The notes: generated from the sequence alone by a model not told the origin. Shown: positions 49,995-59,692, numbered from the stretch's first letter. The stretch: 64,000 bases of DNA from Antarctobacter heliothermus (GCF_900188425.1 NZ_FZON01000016.1:16009-80008), one strand, 5' to 3'. Program-made: numbers and translations.

Positions 49995-51688
49995 CACGCG
50001 GCCTCCTTGTTGTCAGATTTTCCGGCGGCGGTGGTCGCCTTTTTGGGTTTTGCGCCGTGTTCGTATTCTTCGAGAAAGCCCAGAACCTGCTCGCGGTAGT
50101 GGTAGTAATCGGGGTGCTCCAACAGCGCCTTGCGGGTGCGCGGGCGCGGCAGATCGACGTTGACGATCTTGCCGATCGTGGCCTGCGGGCCGTTGGTCAT
50201 CATCACCACGCGGTCCGCCAGCAGGATCGCCTCATCGACGTCATGGGTGACGCAGACGGCGGTGACCTTGGTCCGCGACCAGACCTCCATCAGCACCTCT
50301 TGCAGCTCCCAGCGCGTCAGGCTGTCCAGCATCCCAAAGGGTTCATCCAGCAGCAGCAGCTTGGGCGACAAGGCAAAGGCCCGCGCGATGCCGACGCGCT
50401 GTTTCATGCCGTTCGACAGATCGACCGCAGCCTTGTCCATCGAATCCGCCAGACCGACGCGTTCGAGGTAGTAATCCACCACGTCCTGTTTTTCGGCGCG
50501 ACTGGCGCGGGGATAGACCTTGTCGACGCCGATGGCGCAGTTCTCGCGCGCGGTCAGCCACGGGAACAACGAGGGCGACTGGAACACCACCGCGCGTTCG
50601 GGATCAGCGCCTTCGACGTGGCGGCCGTCCAGCTTGATCGCGCCCTTGGAGATCGCGTTCAGACCGGCGGCCATGGTCAGCACCGTGGACTTGCCACAAC
50701 CCGAATGGCCGATCAGCGAGATGAACTCGCCCCGGTCCATCTTGAGGTTGAAATCCTCGACCACGGTCAGCGGGCCCTTGGGCGTCGCATAAACCTTGTG
50801 CAACTGGCTGAAGTCCAGGAACCGCTCGTCGATCAGCCCGGCCTGCGCGTCCTTGATGACCTTTGGCACACCGTGGATCGGCGTCACGTCAGGCAGCACC
50901 TTGCTGCCCTCGGCGCGGGCCTTGATGCCCACGTCCATCAGGTAATTGGTGACAGCGGCGCGCAGCGCCTTGAACCGGTCGTCATGGTTCATCGCCGTGC
51001 GGTCACGCGGGCGGTCGATGCCCATCTTGAATTCTTCGCCCAATGTCCCGTCCGGGTTCAGCGCGATGATGCGGTCGGCCAGCAGGATCGCCTCATCCAC
51101 ATCGTTGGTGATCAGCACGCAGGTCTTCTTGTCCGCCTCCCAGATATGCTCGATCTCTTCGGCAAGGTTGCCGCGCGTGAGCGCATCAAGCGCCGACAGA
51201 GGCTCATCCAGCAACAGCACCTCTGGCGACATCGCCAGCGCCCGCGCCACGTTCACCCGCTGCCGCATCCCGCCGGACAGTTCCGCCGGACGGCGCGTCG
51301 CCGCGTGGGACAGGCCCACCATCTGCACATATTGCGCGACCTTGGCGGCCTTTTCGGCGCTTGGCATCTTCGGGAACACCGTGTCGACCGCCAGCCGCAC
51401 GTTCCCCTCAACCGTCAGCCAGGGCATCAATGAGTAATTCTGAAAGATCACCCCGCGTTCGCGTCCCGGCCCGGTGATGGGCTGGCCGCGAAACGTCACG
51501 CTGCCCTTGGTGGGCTGTTCCAGCCCGGCCATCAGGTTGATCAGCGTGGTTTTCCCGGTGCCGGAGAACCCCAACAGCACCAGAAACTCCCCCTCTGCGA
51601 CGCTCAGGTCGATGTTCTTGAGCACATGGCTGGCGTGGGTGCCGGTGCCAAAACTTTTCGAGACGTTGTTGAATTCGATCACAGCCAT
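49994..51688 (-). CDS. Nitrate ABC importer ATPase, two nucleotide-binding domains fused
   Basis: This 564-residue protein joins an NrtC-like and an NrtD-like ATPase, without the NrtA-like C-terminus of cyanobacterial NrtC. The start is the ATG at 51688 (MAVIEFNNVSKSFG) since the longer open frame is nonsense. Domain 1 has Walker A GFSGTGKTT (40-48), LSGGMRQRV and DEPLSALD, but its switch His is Asn (N195 in VLITNDVDEAI). Domain 2 has [18 protein letters not shown] and a normal switch His (H482 in VTHDVDEAI). A charged linker of about 80 residues separates them. It overlaps the GAF gene by TGATG and follows nrtB by 5 bases. Confidence 0.9.
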   Translation of the reverse strand: MAVIEFNNVSKSFGTGTHASHVLKNIDLSVAEGEFLVLLGFSGTGKTTLINLMAGLEQPTKGSVTFRGQPITGPGRERGVIFQNYSLMPWLTVEGNVRLAVDTVFPKMPSAEKAAKVAQYVQMVGLSHAATRRPAELSGGMRQRVNVARALAMSPEVLLLDEPLSALDALTRGNLAEEIEHIWEADKKTCVLITNDVDEAILLADRIIALNPDGTLGEEFKMGIDRPRDRTAMNHDDRFKALRAAVTNYLMDVGIKARAEGSKVLPDVTPIHGVPKVIKDAQAGLIDERFLDFSQLHKVYATPKGPLTVVEDFNLKMDRGEFISLIGHSGCGKSTVLTMAAGLNAISKGAIKLDGRHVEGADPERAVVFQSPSLFPWLTARENCAIGVDKVYPRASRAEKQDVVDYYLERVGLADSMDKAAVDLSNGMKQRVGIARAFALSPKLLLLDEPFGMLDSLTRWELQEVLMEVWSRTKVTAVCVTHDVDEAILLADRVVMMTNGPQATIGKIVNVDLPRPRTRKALLEHPDYYHYREQVLGFLEEYEHGAKPKKATTAAGKSDNKEAA

Positions 51689-51693
51689 ATCGC

Positions 51694-52776
51694 TCACCGG
51701 TTGTTCGAGAAGGTGAAAAAGGACTGCAGCGCGAACATCACGCGATCCAGCAAGAAGCCGATGATGCCGATGGTCAGGACGGCGACCATGATCTTGGCCA
51801 GCGACTGGCTGGAGCCGTTCTGGAACTCGTCCCAGACGAATTTGCCCAGACCGGGGTTCTGCGCCAGCATTTCCGCCGCAATCAGCACCATCCAGCCCAC
51901 GCCCAAAGACAACCGCAGCCCGGTAAAGATGAGCGGCAGTGCCGAGGGCAGCACCAGCTTGGTGACCTTGGTATAGGTGTTCATCTTGAGCACCTTGGAG
52001 ACATTCACCAGATCCTTGTCGATGCTCGCCACGCCCAGTGCGGTGTTGATCAGCGTCGGCCAGAGCGAACACAGCGTCACGGTGATGGCCGAGATCAGGA
52101 ACGACTTGGCAAACAGCCCGTCATTGCTGGTGTACATGGCGGAGACGATCATGGTGACAATCGGCAACCACGCCAGCGGCGACACGGGTTTGAAGATCTG
52201 CACCAGAGGGTTGATCGCAGCATTGGCCGTGGCCGACAGGCCCGCCATGATGCCCAGCGGCACCGCAACAATCGTCGCCAGCAAAAAGCCGAAAAAGACC
52301 GTTTTGATAGAGGTCCAGATCTGCTGGTAATAGCTGGGCGCGCCCGTGTAGGCGATGGATTTGACCTTGTCCGGCTCACCGGCGTCGATGAACTTCTGGT
52401 TGCGCTTTTCAACCATCTCTTCGAACTTGGCCTGCTTGGCGGCCTTGGCCAGCGCGTCGTCGTGCAGGTTCAGCGCCTCTTCCCAGACTTGCGCCGGACC
52501 GGGGACCGCGCCCAGTGATGTCTGCACCTTGGGGGCCAACGTGCCCCACAGCAGCAGGAACACCATGATGGCGATCAGCGGCACCGCCAGCAGGCGCCAG
52601 ATTTCCTTCATCTGCGCGGCCGGGTTGTCGCCGGCGGCAACCCGCAGGATCGGCGTGATCCAGTTCAGGCCAAAGGCCTGCAACCATTTGTCGGCGGTGT
52701 TGATACGGGTGAATATCTTTGCTTTGCGGGCTTCGCGGGCCTGCGTCGCGGCGAGTTCGGGGTCAATGGCGGTCAT
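51694..52776 (-). CDS. nrtB: Nitrate ABC importer permease NrtB
   Basis: This 360-residue inner-membrane permease has an extended cytosolic/periplasmic N-terminal segment (about 100 residues between the first and later spans) and six to seven spans. It shows the motif FKPVSPLAWLPIVTMIV characteristic of NrtB/SsuC-like permeases, then NVSKVLKMNTYTKVTKLVLP as docking loop. It lies between the post-nrtA hairpin and the ATPase gene. Confidence 0.9.
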   Translation of the reverse strand: MTAIDPELAATQAREARKAKIFTRINTADKWLQAFGLNWITPILRVAAGDNPAAQMKEIWRLLAVPLIAIMVFLLLWGTLAPKVQTSLGAVPGPAQVWEEALNLHDDALAKAAKQAKFEEMVEKRNQKFIDAGEPDKVKSIAYTGAPSYYQQIWTSIKTVFFGFLLATIVAVPLGIMAGLSATANAAINPLVQIFKPVSPLAWLPIVTMIVSAMYTSNDGLFAKSFLISAITVTLCSLWPTLINTALGVASIDKDLVNVSKVLKMNTYTKVTKLVLPSALPLIFTGLRLSLGVGWMVLIAAEMLAQNPGLGKFVWDEFQNGSSQSLAKIMVAVLTIGIIGFLLDRVMFALQSFFTFSNNR

Positions 52777-52806
52777 GAGAACGGGCCTTTGCAGTGAGAG
52801 AGGGGA

Positions 52807-52863
52807 GGCGGGGGAACCCCCGCCCTACAGCCGTGAGGAGCGTAGGGCGGGGTTGCCCCCGCC
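52807..52863. other. Large inverted repeat between nrtA and nrtB
   Basis: Arms of 22 bases (52807-52828 and 52842-52863) pair at 20 of 22 positions around a 13-base loop. It lies in the 95-base gap after nrtA, with no T-run. It likely protects the abundant nrtA mRNA end or causes partial termination before nrtB. The GTAGGGCGGGGTT-type sequence looks like a dispersed intergenic element, which a genome search could confirm. Confidence 0.65.
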
Positions 52864-52871
52864 GCGCCCGG

Positions 52872-54236
52872 TCAGCCCTTGACCTCGGCGCCGACCACGG
52901 TCTGCGCGCCCTTCAGGCCAATCGGCAGGCTTTCGAGGTAGGCGTTGGGCGCACGGCCGTCGTATTCGATGCCGTCGATGATATCGGCGGCGGGCGTCGG
53001 CACCTTGTAACCATCGCTGTCCCAGGGGAAATCGGCCTCATTGGCCAGACCTTCGTCGACCAGCATCCGCGCCGCATCCAGATAGATATCCGGACGATAG
53101 ACCGACTTGGCGACCTCATCGAACCAGGTGTCCGACTTCGGCTCTGCGATCTGGCCCCAGCGGCGCATCTGCGTCAGATACCAGACCGCGTCCGAGTAGA
53201 ACGGATAGGTGGCGTTGTAGCGGAAGAAGACGTTGAAGTCGGGAACCTCGCGCTTGTCGCCTTTTTCATACTCAAACGTGCCGGTCATCGAGTTGGCAAT
53301 CACGTCATAGTCGGCCCCGACGTATTCTGCGCGGCTCAGGATCTCGACCGCCTCGGGGCGGTTGGCGTTGTCGTTCTCGTCCAGCCAGATAGCCGCCCGG
53401 ATCAGCGCCTTGGTGACGGCGATGGTGGTGTTGGGGTTGGCCTCTGCGAACTCTGCAGAGATGCCGAACACCTTTTCCGGGTTGTTCTTCCACAACTCAT
53501 AGTCGGTGATGACCGGCACGCCGATGCCCTTGAACACCGCCTGCTGGTTCCACGGTTCACCCACGCAATAGCCGTGGATGGTGCCGGCCTCCAGCGTGGC
53601 GGGCATCTGCGGCGGCGGGGTCACGGACAGCAGCACATCGGCGTTGATTTGGCCGGTGATGTTGTCGGGCGAATAGAAACCGGGGTGCAGCCCACCAGCG
53701 GCCAGCCAGTAGCGCAATTCATAGTTGTGGGTGGACACCGGAAAGACCATGCCCATGTTGAACGGCTTGCCCTCGGATTTGAACTGCTCGACCACCGGGG
53801 CCAGTGCTGTGGCCGAAATCGGGTGCACCGGCTTGCCGTCTTCCTGCGGGATGTTCGGCTTCATCATCTCCCATACTTCGTTCGAGACAGTGATGCCGTT
53901 ACCGTTCAGGTCCATCGAAAAAGGCGTGATGATATGCGCCTCGGTGCCGAACCCGATAGTCGCGGCCAGCGGCTGACCGGCCAGCATATGCGCGCCGTCC
54001 AGTTGTCCGCCGATCACGCCGTCCAGCAGCACCTTCCAGTTGGCCTGCGCCTCCAGCGTGACAAACAGACCCTCGTCCAGGAAATAACCGTTCTCATAGG
54101 CCACGGCGAGCGGCGCCATATCGGTCAGTTTGATGAATCCAAAGGTCAGCTCATCCTTTTCAAGCTCAAGCATCTGGGCAAAGGCGGGGCTGACCAGGGC
54201 GGTGGTCGCCGCAAGGGAGAGGAGGAAAGACTTCAT
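52872..54236 (-). CDS. nrtA: Periplasmic nitrate-binding protein NrtA
   Basis: The product is 454 residues with a Sec signal peptide ([20 protein letters not shown], cleavage after 20). It shows the NrtA/CmpA fold: [40 protein letters not shown] and [20 protein letters not shown]. Length is standard. It is the first gene of the structural operon, preceded by an antitermination leader, and is followed by a stabilising hairpin before nrtB. Confidence 0.93.
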   Translation of the reverse strand: MKSFLLSLAATTALVSPAFAQMLELEKDELTFGFIKLTDMAPLAVAYENGYFLDEGLFVTLEAQANWKVLLDGVIGGQLDGAHMLAGQPLAATIGFGTEAHIITPFSMDLNGNGITVSNEVWEMMKPNIPQEDGKPVHPISATALAPVVEQFKSEGKPFNMGMVFPVSTHNYELRYWLAAGGLHPGFYSPDNITGQINADVLLSVTPPPQMPATLEAGTIHGYCVGEPWNQQAVFKGIGVPVITDYELWKNNPEKVFGISAEFAEANPNTTIAVTKALIRAAIWLDENDNANRPEAVEILSRAEYVGADYDVIANSMTGTFEYEKGDKREVPDFNVFFRYNATYPFYSDAVWYLTQMRRWGQIAEPKSDTWFDEVAKSVYRPDIYLDAARMLVDEGLANEADFPWDSDGYKVPTPAADIIDGIEYDGRAPNAYLESLPIGLKGAQTVVGAEVKG

Positions 54237-54293
54237 TCGGTCGGTTCCTTTTTAAGGGGGCGCCCGGGTCCGTCGCGAAACACCGGGCAAAAC

Positions 54294-54400
54294 AAAAAAG
54301 CCGCAAACACGCCCTGCCCGTTGAAGGCAGAGAGTGAGCGGCGTTGCTCGGGAAAATCCCATTCGGTGGGAGGTATGTCGCGCGGTGCACATCGTTGTGC
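54294..54400 (-). ncRNA. NasT/ANTAR-type antitermination leader of the nitrate operon
   Basis: Three elements lie in order on the - strand. P1 hairpin 54387-54400 has stem GCAC/GTGC and a six-base loop AACGAT, with A at position 1 and G at position 4 as ANTAR proteins require. A P2-like hairpin 54357-54371 has stem TCCC/GGGA with loop ACCGAAT, which keeps A1 and G4 but is seven bases as drawn. A rho-independent terminator follows, with stem arms at 54338-54342 and 54300-54304 (GCCGC/GCGGC, with an inner CTGCC/GGCAG helix) and six T at 54299-54294. NasT binding to P1/P2 would prevent termination when nitrate is present. This leader sits 58 bases before nrtA. Confidence 0.75.
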
Positions 54401-54515
54401 GCCGGTGGTCTCAGGATTTGCTATCGCGGTGCGTGGATCAAGTGATTTTGCTGCATTGCCGCAAATTTCTGGTGTCCAACCGGCAGATCATGCCGCACTG
54501 CCGCATTTCTGGGCG

Positions 54516-55688
54516 TCAGGTCGCATCGGGGTCAAATATGCGGCCATCAAAAAACGCGTCCGGCGGCAGCAGGATCTGTCCTTTTTGCGACGCGACCGCC
54601 GTGGTTTGGCGAATCGCACCCTCCAGTTTCTCCGATGCGCCCGGCAGATCAGCCCCTGTCGAGGCCATTTGCTGGCGGTAGAAATCCGACCGGAAAACCC
54701 GCCCCGCCTTGGCGCGTGCCTCTTCCGCGTCCAGCCCGAACCGCTGCGCCAGACGGCTGGCGATCCATTTGGCCTGACTGCGCCAGGGAAAATTGGCCAG
54801 CCCGTCATGGAACCCGACAAAACCGGGCACATCCCGCTGTTCCGCGTGGCCAGAGATCGTGAATTGCCCCGTCAGCGCGCGGTCGATCACCTCGGACGGC
54901 AGATCCAGATACGCCCGGCGCGCGAGGATTTCGGCCACAGAGGTCCGGCTATCGGGGGAATCCAACCAGCGCCCTGCCCGCCAGACTGCGCGCATCAGCT
55001 TGCCCAGCAGGTGCGGTTCTGTCTCTGCCCAGTCGGTGCGCACGGCCAGCACCTTTTCCGGCGCCAGCGACCAGATCGCCTTGCCCGGCAACAACAGCGC
55101 GCCCGCCGCGCTTTCGACCGCTTCGGACCCCCAGGGCTCTCCGACACAAAAGGCATCAACATCGCCCTCGGCCAGCGCCTGCGCCATCAGTGGCGGCGGC
55201 ACAGTGCGCACCTCATATCCGACGCGCGCCATGTCAGACGCCTCCAGCCAATAGTGCAGCAGTTCCACATGCATCGAGAACGGAAACGGCACGCCAAAGA
55301 CCAGCGGTCGGTCGGCGGCGGCGGCCAGCGCGCGGGCCGCCGCCGCGGCATCGCGGAAATCGAACCCGTAGCCCGACTGTCGCAACCGCTGTTCCAGCGC
55401 GCGGCTGACCCCGATCACATTGCCATTCACCGACAGGACACTGACTGCCGAAATCGGTTGCGTCACGCCGCCCAGCCCCATGGCCATGGCAACGGGGACA
55501 GGCGACAGCAGATGCGCCGCATCCACCCGCCCAAAGGCCAGCATGTCCCGGACCGAGGACCACGACGGGGCGGATATGAGATCCAGCTCAATCCCCTCTT
55601 CGCGCGCAAATCCCATCTCATGCGCGACGATCAACGGCGCGGCATCCACCAACGGCACATAGGCAATCGGCAGCGTCACCCTCTTCAT
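54516..55688 (-). CDS. nasS: Nitrate sensor NasS
   Basis: This 390-residue protein is homologous to NrtA (AYVPLVDAAPLIVAHEMGF, GVPFPFSMHVELLHYWLE, DAFCVGEPWGSEAVESAAG) but lacks a signal peptide, as expected for the cytosolic NasS. Without nitrate it holds NasT inactive; nitrate releases NasT. The start overlaps the nasT stop by ATGA, and its own stop precedes the leader and nrtA. Confidence 0.92.
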   Translation of the reverse strand: MKRVTLPIAYVPLVDAAPLIVAHEMGFAREEGIELDLISAPSWSSVRDMLAFGRVDAAHLLSPVPVAMAMGLGGVTQPISAVSVLSVNGNVIGVSRALEQRLRQSGYGFDFRDAAAAARALAAAADRPLVFGVPFPFSMHVELLHYWLEASDMARVGYEVRTVPPPLMAQALAEGDVDAFCVGEPWGSEAVESAAGALLLPGKAIWSLAPEKVLAVRTDWAETEPHLLGKLMRAVWRAGRWLDSPDSRTSVAEILARRAYLDLPSEVIDRALTGQFTISGHAEQRDVPGFVGFHDGLANFPWRSQAKWIASRLAQRFGLDAEEARAKAGRVFRSDFYRQQMASTGADLPGASEKLEGAIRQTTAVASQKGQILLPPDAFFDGRIFDPDAT

Positions 55689-56269
55689 GACAGCAACCCC
55701 GAGGCCGTCACCAGCGCCTCGGCCACATCAGCCACGCGGCGTCCCTGATCCATCGCCGCCTTGCGCAACAGGGCATAGGCCTCTTCTTCTTCGATGCCGC
55801 GTGCCTTCATCAGCAGACCCTTGGCGCGGTCGATGATCTTGCGTTCTTCCAGCGCGCGGCGCGTCTCGGCCAGTTCGCGGCGCATCTTGCGCACCATTTG
55901 AAACCGCGCGATGGCTGCGTCCAGCACGGGTTTCACCCGTTCCGGTTTCATCCCATCGACCACATAGGCCGACAGCCCCGCCTCAACCGCCTCACGCGCC
56001 AGATTGCCAGCCGCGCTGGACACAAACATCGCCACGGGACGTTCCATCGGTCCAGAGGCCAGGGTCAGTTCCTCCAGCATGTCGCGGGTCGGGTTATCAA
56101 TGTCGATCAGCACCACGTCCGGCGACAGCGCCGCGATCCGGCGCGCCAGACTGGAGGCATTGCCGATCACATGCACCTCATAGGGGCCGGACGCCTGCAA
56201 GGCGTCCACAATCGCGATGGCGCGTTCGCGGTCTTCCTCGACAACAACAATGGTGATCCGGTCGCTCAT
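55685..56269 (-). CDS. nasT: ANTAR response-regulator antiterminator NasT
   Basis: The product is 194 residues: an N-terminal receiver-like domain (RITIVVVEEDRERAI, phospho-acceptor-like VVLIDIDNP), a coiled linker (MVRKMRRELAETRRALEERK) and a C-terminal ANTAR RNA-binding domain (IIDRAKGLLMKARGIEEEEA followed by YALLRKAAMDQGRRVADVAE). It binds the leader before nrtA to allow read-through into the nitrate genes. Promoter-proximal gene of the cluster. Confidence 0.93.
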   Translation of the reverse strand: MSDRITIVVVEEDRERAIAIVDALQASGPYEVHVIGNASSLARRIAALSPDVVLIDIDNPTRDMLEELTLASGPMERPVAMFVSSAAGNLAREAVEAGLSAYVVDGMKPERVKPVLDAAIARFQMVRKMRRELAETRRALEERKIIDRAKGLLMKARGIEEEEAYALLRKAAMDQGRRVADVAEALVTASGLLS

Positions 56270-56403
56270 TCTGGTTTGTCTCAGCTTGCTGCGGGCCGGA
56301 CAAGCCAGACCGCCTTTATGGGCTGCGCCGGACCGACCGATTGCCTAAAAATCAGGCAGCCGTGCAAGGATGACAGCAACCAGCCCAGGACCGTGCGCAA
56401 ACG

Positions 56404-56462
56404 AAAAGGGCGACGCCAATGCGCCGCCCCATTCAGTGCCAGATGACCGGAGAAACCTCCGG
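56404..56462 (-). terminator. Flagellin gene terminator with two hairpins
   Basis: Just after the flagellin stop (leftward) lie a small hairpin CCGGAG/CTCCGG (56447-56462) and a stronger one with arms 56408-56416 and 56421-56429 (one mismatch), followed by four T (56407-56404) and a further T-rich stretch. This matches a rho-independent terminator on the - strand. Confidence 0.75.
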
Positions 56463-56476
56463 CCCAACGATCCGGA

Positions 56477-57817
56477 TCAGCCCTGGAACAGAGACAGCAG
56501 CGACTGCGGTGCCTGGTTGGCGATCGACAGCGCCTGAACACCCAGCTGTTGCTGGACTTGCAGCGCCTGCAACCGGGCCGAGGCCTCTTCCATGTCGGCG
56601 TCCACCAATGCACCGATGCCCGATTTCAGCGCGTCGGTCAGCTGTGATACGAAATCGGACTGTGTCTCGATCCGGCCCTGAGCCGAGCCAAAGGCCGCCG
56701 CTGCGTCGATGGCAATATCAATCAGGGTTTCCACTTCGGTCAGTGCGGAATCAGCCCCGGCCTGCGTGGTCACGTCGATACTGGCCAATTCCTCCAGCCG
56801 GCCGCCGATTGTGGTGTCGGCCACCGCGTAGCTGCGCACCTGGACAGAAAAGTTGTCGCCGGTGTTGCTTGCGCCGGTAAAGTCCAGCTGGTTGGCACTG
56901 GTGCCGTTCACAGCCGCCCCGATGCCCAGACCCTCGGTGATGTCCGAATTGTCTGCGACATATTTGTTGAAAGCGGCGGCAAGGCCGCGGGCCACGTCCG
57001 CCTCTGTGTCGCCATCGCGGGCGACATAGATGATCTCCTGCCCTGCGGCCGTTGTGGTGGTGTTGAGGGTGGCAAGACCCGCCGCACCAGCGGAGATCTC
57101 GATCGAAAAGCCGGTGCCCGCAGCCACGGTTGCGGTGCCTGCACCGGCCGTTTGACCGATGATCGCAAGGGTGGTGGGCTGGGCCGCCGGGGCAGAGGCG
57201 CCGGTCAACGCCACGGCAGCGGTGTTGGCGGCACCCGAGGCGGCGTCCGTGCCAATCGCCGTGGCCGAAGCCGACGCGACATCGATCGACCCGACGGAGG
57301 TGCCCAGATCCTGCTTGTTGACTGTGATGTCAGAGGCGGTCACCCCGGTGCCCGACCGATCCAGCGAGGCAAGAATGTTGACCCGGCCGGTCCCGGCAGT
57401 CGTTTCGGTGTTCGAAAGCAGATTGAGACCGTTGAACTGGGCCGCGCCCACCACTGCGGAAATCTGGTCGCGCAGCGCGTTGATGTCATCCTGGATCTTT
57501 GCCCGGTCGACGTTTTCCTCTTGCGCCGCGACGATGCGGGATTTGATTTCAGTCAGGAGTTCGGTGGTGGTTTCCGCCGCCTGACGCGCCACGGAAACGG
57601 TCGACTGACCCAGATTGAGGCTGTCGGAGATCCCCTTGAAGCCTTTGACATCGGCTTCCATCAACTTCGAGATCGCCCAGACGGCAGAGTTGTCCTTGGC
57701 GGTTGCGACACGTTTGCCGGTCGAAATTTGCGACTGGGTATCGGACAGGCTGGCGTTGATGGTTTTGAGGGTTTGCAGCGCCACCATGGCACCGTTGTTC
57801 GTCAGGATGCTAGACAT
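56477..57817 (-). CDS. fliC: Flagellin
   Basis: The start at 57817 (MSSILTNNGAM) begins a 446-residue flagellin. The conserved D0/D1 N-terminus (ALQTLKTINASLSDTQSQIS, then GKRVATAKDNSAVWAIS) and C-terminus (QTQSDF-like helix, LQVQQQLGVQALSIANQAPQ) flank an Ala/Gly/Thr-rich variable middle (about 165-340) that forms the exposed surface domain. No signal peptide, as flagellins use the flagellar export path. No other motility genes are nearby, so it is an orphan flagellin locus or the edge of one. Confidence 0.93.
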   Translation of the reverse strand: MSSILTNNGAMVALQTLKTINASLSDTQSQISTGKRVATAKDNSAVWAISKLMEADVKGFKGISDSLNLGQSTVSVARQAAETTTELLTEIKSRIVAAQEENVDRAKIQDDINALRDQISAVVGAAQFNGLNLLSNTETTAGTGRVNILASLDRSGTGVTASDITVNKQDLGTSVGSIDVASASATAIGTDAASGAANTAAVALTGASAPAAQPTTLAIIGQTAGAGTATVAAGTGFSIEISAGAAGLATLNTTTTAAGQEIIYVARDGDTEADVARGLAAAFNKYVADNSDITEGLGIGAAVNGTSANQLDFTGASNTGDNFSVQVRSYAVADTTIGGRLEELASIDVTTQAGADSALTEVETLIDIAIDAAAAFGSAQGRIETQSDFVSQLTDALKSGIGALVDADMEEASARLQALQVQQQLGVQALSIANQAPQSLLSLFQG

Positions 57818-58222
57818 ATTCTTGTCCTTGCTGTTCGTAAGCGCGTTTTGCGCCGGTTTCATTTGCCGCGTGCGGCTTTGCTGACGTCGTTCTGACGGAT
57901 GCAGGCCTTGGTATTGGTCCGCGCCACCGCTTCAGGTGCGCCGCCAACCTCACCGTTCCGGATGAACAGAAGCCTAAAACCCGCATCGTGCTTGCATAGA
58001 ATTTGTCTGAAACCTGAAAGGTCGGCCCGGCGCCCCTGACCCGATGCCGCTGACCCGATGCCCCGCACACGGACTGGAAACGACAACCCCCCCGACAGTG
58101 TTCTGCCGGGGGGTTCTCAGCAGGACCATGAGAAACCCCCATGTAACCTTCTGACTTTATTTACATGCCCTCTGTGCCACATCCACAAACCGGATGCCGG
58201 CGCAGTGGAACCGACGCGCGCC
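57818..58222. other. Intergenic region upstream of the flagellin gene and downstream of mtlK
   Basis: This 405-base gap contains the flagellin promoter region (nearest 150 bases) and the mtlK terminator hairpin. Frames through it are not credible. I found no clear sigma-28/sigma-54 element or CtrA site. Confidence 0.45.
58085..58115. terminator. GC-rich hairpin downstream of the polyol operon
   Basis: CCCCCCG (58088-58094) pairs with CGGGGGG (58107-58113), with CAG/CTG inner pairs and one mismatch around a TGTT loop, plus AA/TT at the base. On the - strand it is followed by a weak T-rich stretch. It lies about 110 bases beyond the mtlK stop and is the likely terminator of the smo/mtlK operon. 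Confidence 0.6.
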
Positions 58223-59692
58223 TCAGTCCAGATAGGCGCCGAGTGCCGCCTCTGTTCCCTCACGCCAGATCATCTGGAGAGAGTCGGCAAAGGCCCCGGC
58301 GAATCCGGCATGATCGGCCAGCTCGCCATAGATCTGACGTTGTTCCAGCCAGGCCTGCGGGGTCTCCTTGGCCGCAAGCGCGGCGGCGTTCAGATCGTCC
58401 CAGAACGGATCGTTGGCGGCGATGTCCGACCCATCCTCACGGGTGCCGGCACACATACGCGCCCAGAGCGCCTCGACCAGGGCCAGACCGTCATACGGGG
58501 TGCCAGCCGCCAGCGCCTCGCGCAGGGTCGGCAGCAGAAACCCGGTATGGCGCGACGATCCGTCAAAGGCCACGCGCCGCGTCGTGTCCACGATCAACGG
58601 GTTGGAAAACCGCTTGTGGATCAGATCGACATAATCGGCAGGCGTCATGCCCGGCACCGCATGGACATGCGGCACGATCTCTACGCTGGCGAGCTTGTGG
58701 AACAAGCGGCCAATCAGCGGATGCGCCATACAGCCTGCGATGGACTCGACCCCAAGGATCTCACCCGGGTTGGAAATGACCTGATGGCCGCCGTTCAGGA
58801 TGCGGATCTTCATGGTTTCATAGGCGTGGACATCGTCCGAAAAGGTCGCCCCCGCCTTGTCCCAATCCGGCCGCCCGGCGCAGAAATCATCCTCGATCAC
58901 CCACTGGCGGAAATTCTCATGCGTGACCGGCACCGCGTCATCGATGCCCAAGCCCTGCACCAGCGCCAATTCGTTCGGCCCGGTGGCGGGCACGATGCAG
59001 TCCACCATCGCGTTGGGGAAGGTACAGTTGGCGTCGATCCAGTCGGCCAGCGCCGGATCGGACAGTCGCGCCAACGACACAACCGTCTGGCGCAGGATCG
59101 CGCCGTTGCCTTGCAGGTTGTCGCAGCTTTGCCCGGTGAACGGCCCGGTGCCCGCGTCGCGGCGCTGCCGCAGCGCGGCCACCATCGCGCCAAAAGCGGT
59201 GCGCGGCGTCGCCGGGTTGGCGGCGTCATGCACCATATCGGGGTGCTGCGCGTCAAACCCCTTGGTCACCGGGTCGATGTAATAGCCGCCCTCGGTCACG
59301 GTCAGCGCGACGATGCGGATCGCCGGATCGGTCATCCGGTCGATCAACGGGCCGTTGCCGTCGACAATCGGCACATAGTCGATCATCGAGCCGATGACCT
59401 CGGCAGAACTGCCCGCCGGGTCCAGTTCAATCAGCGTGGTCAGATAGTCCTGCGCGGCCATCTTCTGGCGCTGCGCCTCGTCAAAGGCACGCACGCCAGC
59501 ACCGACAATGGCCCAATCCTGCGCCAGCCCCTGCTGCATCAGGCGGTGCAAATACCACGCCTGGTGCCCGCGATGAAAGTTGCCTAGTCCGATATGCACG
59601 ATCCCCGGCGTCAGGGAAGCGCGGTCATAGGTGGGAACGGCAATACCTTCGGGCAGGTCAGCCAGATTGGCGGAGCAAAGCTTGATCGCCAT
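58223..59692 (-). CDS. mtlK: Mannitol 2-dehydrogenase / polyol dehydrogenase
   Basis: The start at 59692 (MAIKLCSANL) begins a 488-residue long-chain polyol dehydrogenase. Visible motifs are IVHIGLGNFHRGHQAWYL (NAD-binding), CDNLQGNG, FPNAMVDCIVP and the catalytic lysine region KIRILNGGHQV. It oxidises mannitol to fructose or arabinitol to xylulose. It is the distal gene of the operon, in the same position as mtlK in the Rhodobacter smo operon. Confidence 0.9.
   Translation of the reverse strand: MAIKLCSANLADLPEGIAVPTYDRASLTPGIVHIGLGNFHRGHQAWYLHRLMQQGLAQDWAIVGAGVRAFDEAQRQKMAAQDYLTTLIELDPAGSSAEVIGSMIDYVPIVDGNGPLIDRMTDPAIRIVALTVTEGGYYIDPVTKGFDAQHPDMVHDAANPATPRTAFGAMVAALRQRRDAGTGPFTGQSCDNLQGNGAILRQTVVSLARLSDPALADWIDANCTFPNAMVDCIVPATGPNELALVQGLGIDDAVPVTHENFRQWVIEDDFCAGRPDWDKAGATFSDDVHAYETMKIRILNGGHQVISNPGEILGVESIAGCMAHPLIGRLFHKLASVEIVPHVHAVPGMTPADYVDLIHKRFSNPLIVDTTRRVAFDGSSRHTGFLLPTLREALAAGTPYDGLALVEALWARMCAGTREDGSDIAANDPFWDDLNAAALAAKETPQAWLEQRQIYGELADHAGFAGAFADSLQMIWREGTEAALGAYLD

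Noticed and set aside
52794-55748. A 984-codon open frame on the + strand across nrtA and nasS
   Set aside because: It is antisense to two clear genes, is rich in Arg/His/Gln/Gly, has no family motifs and arises from the GC-rich codon pattern of the opposite strand.
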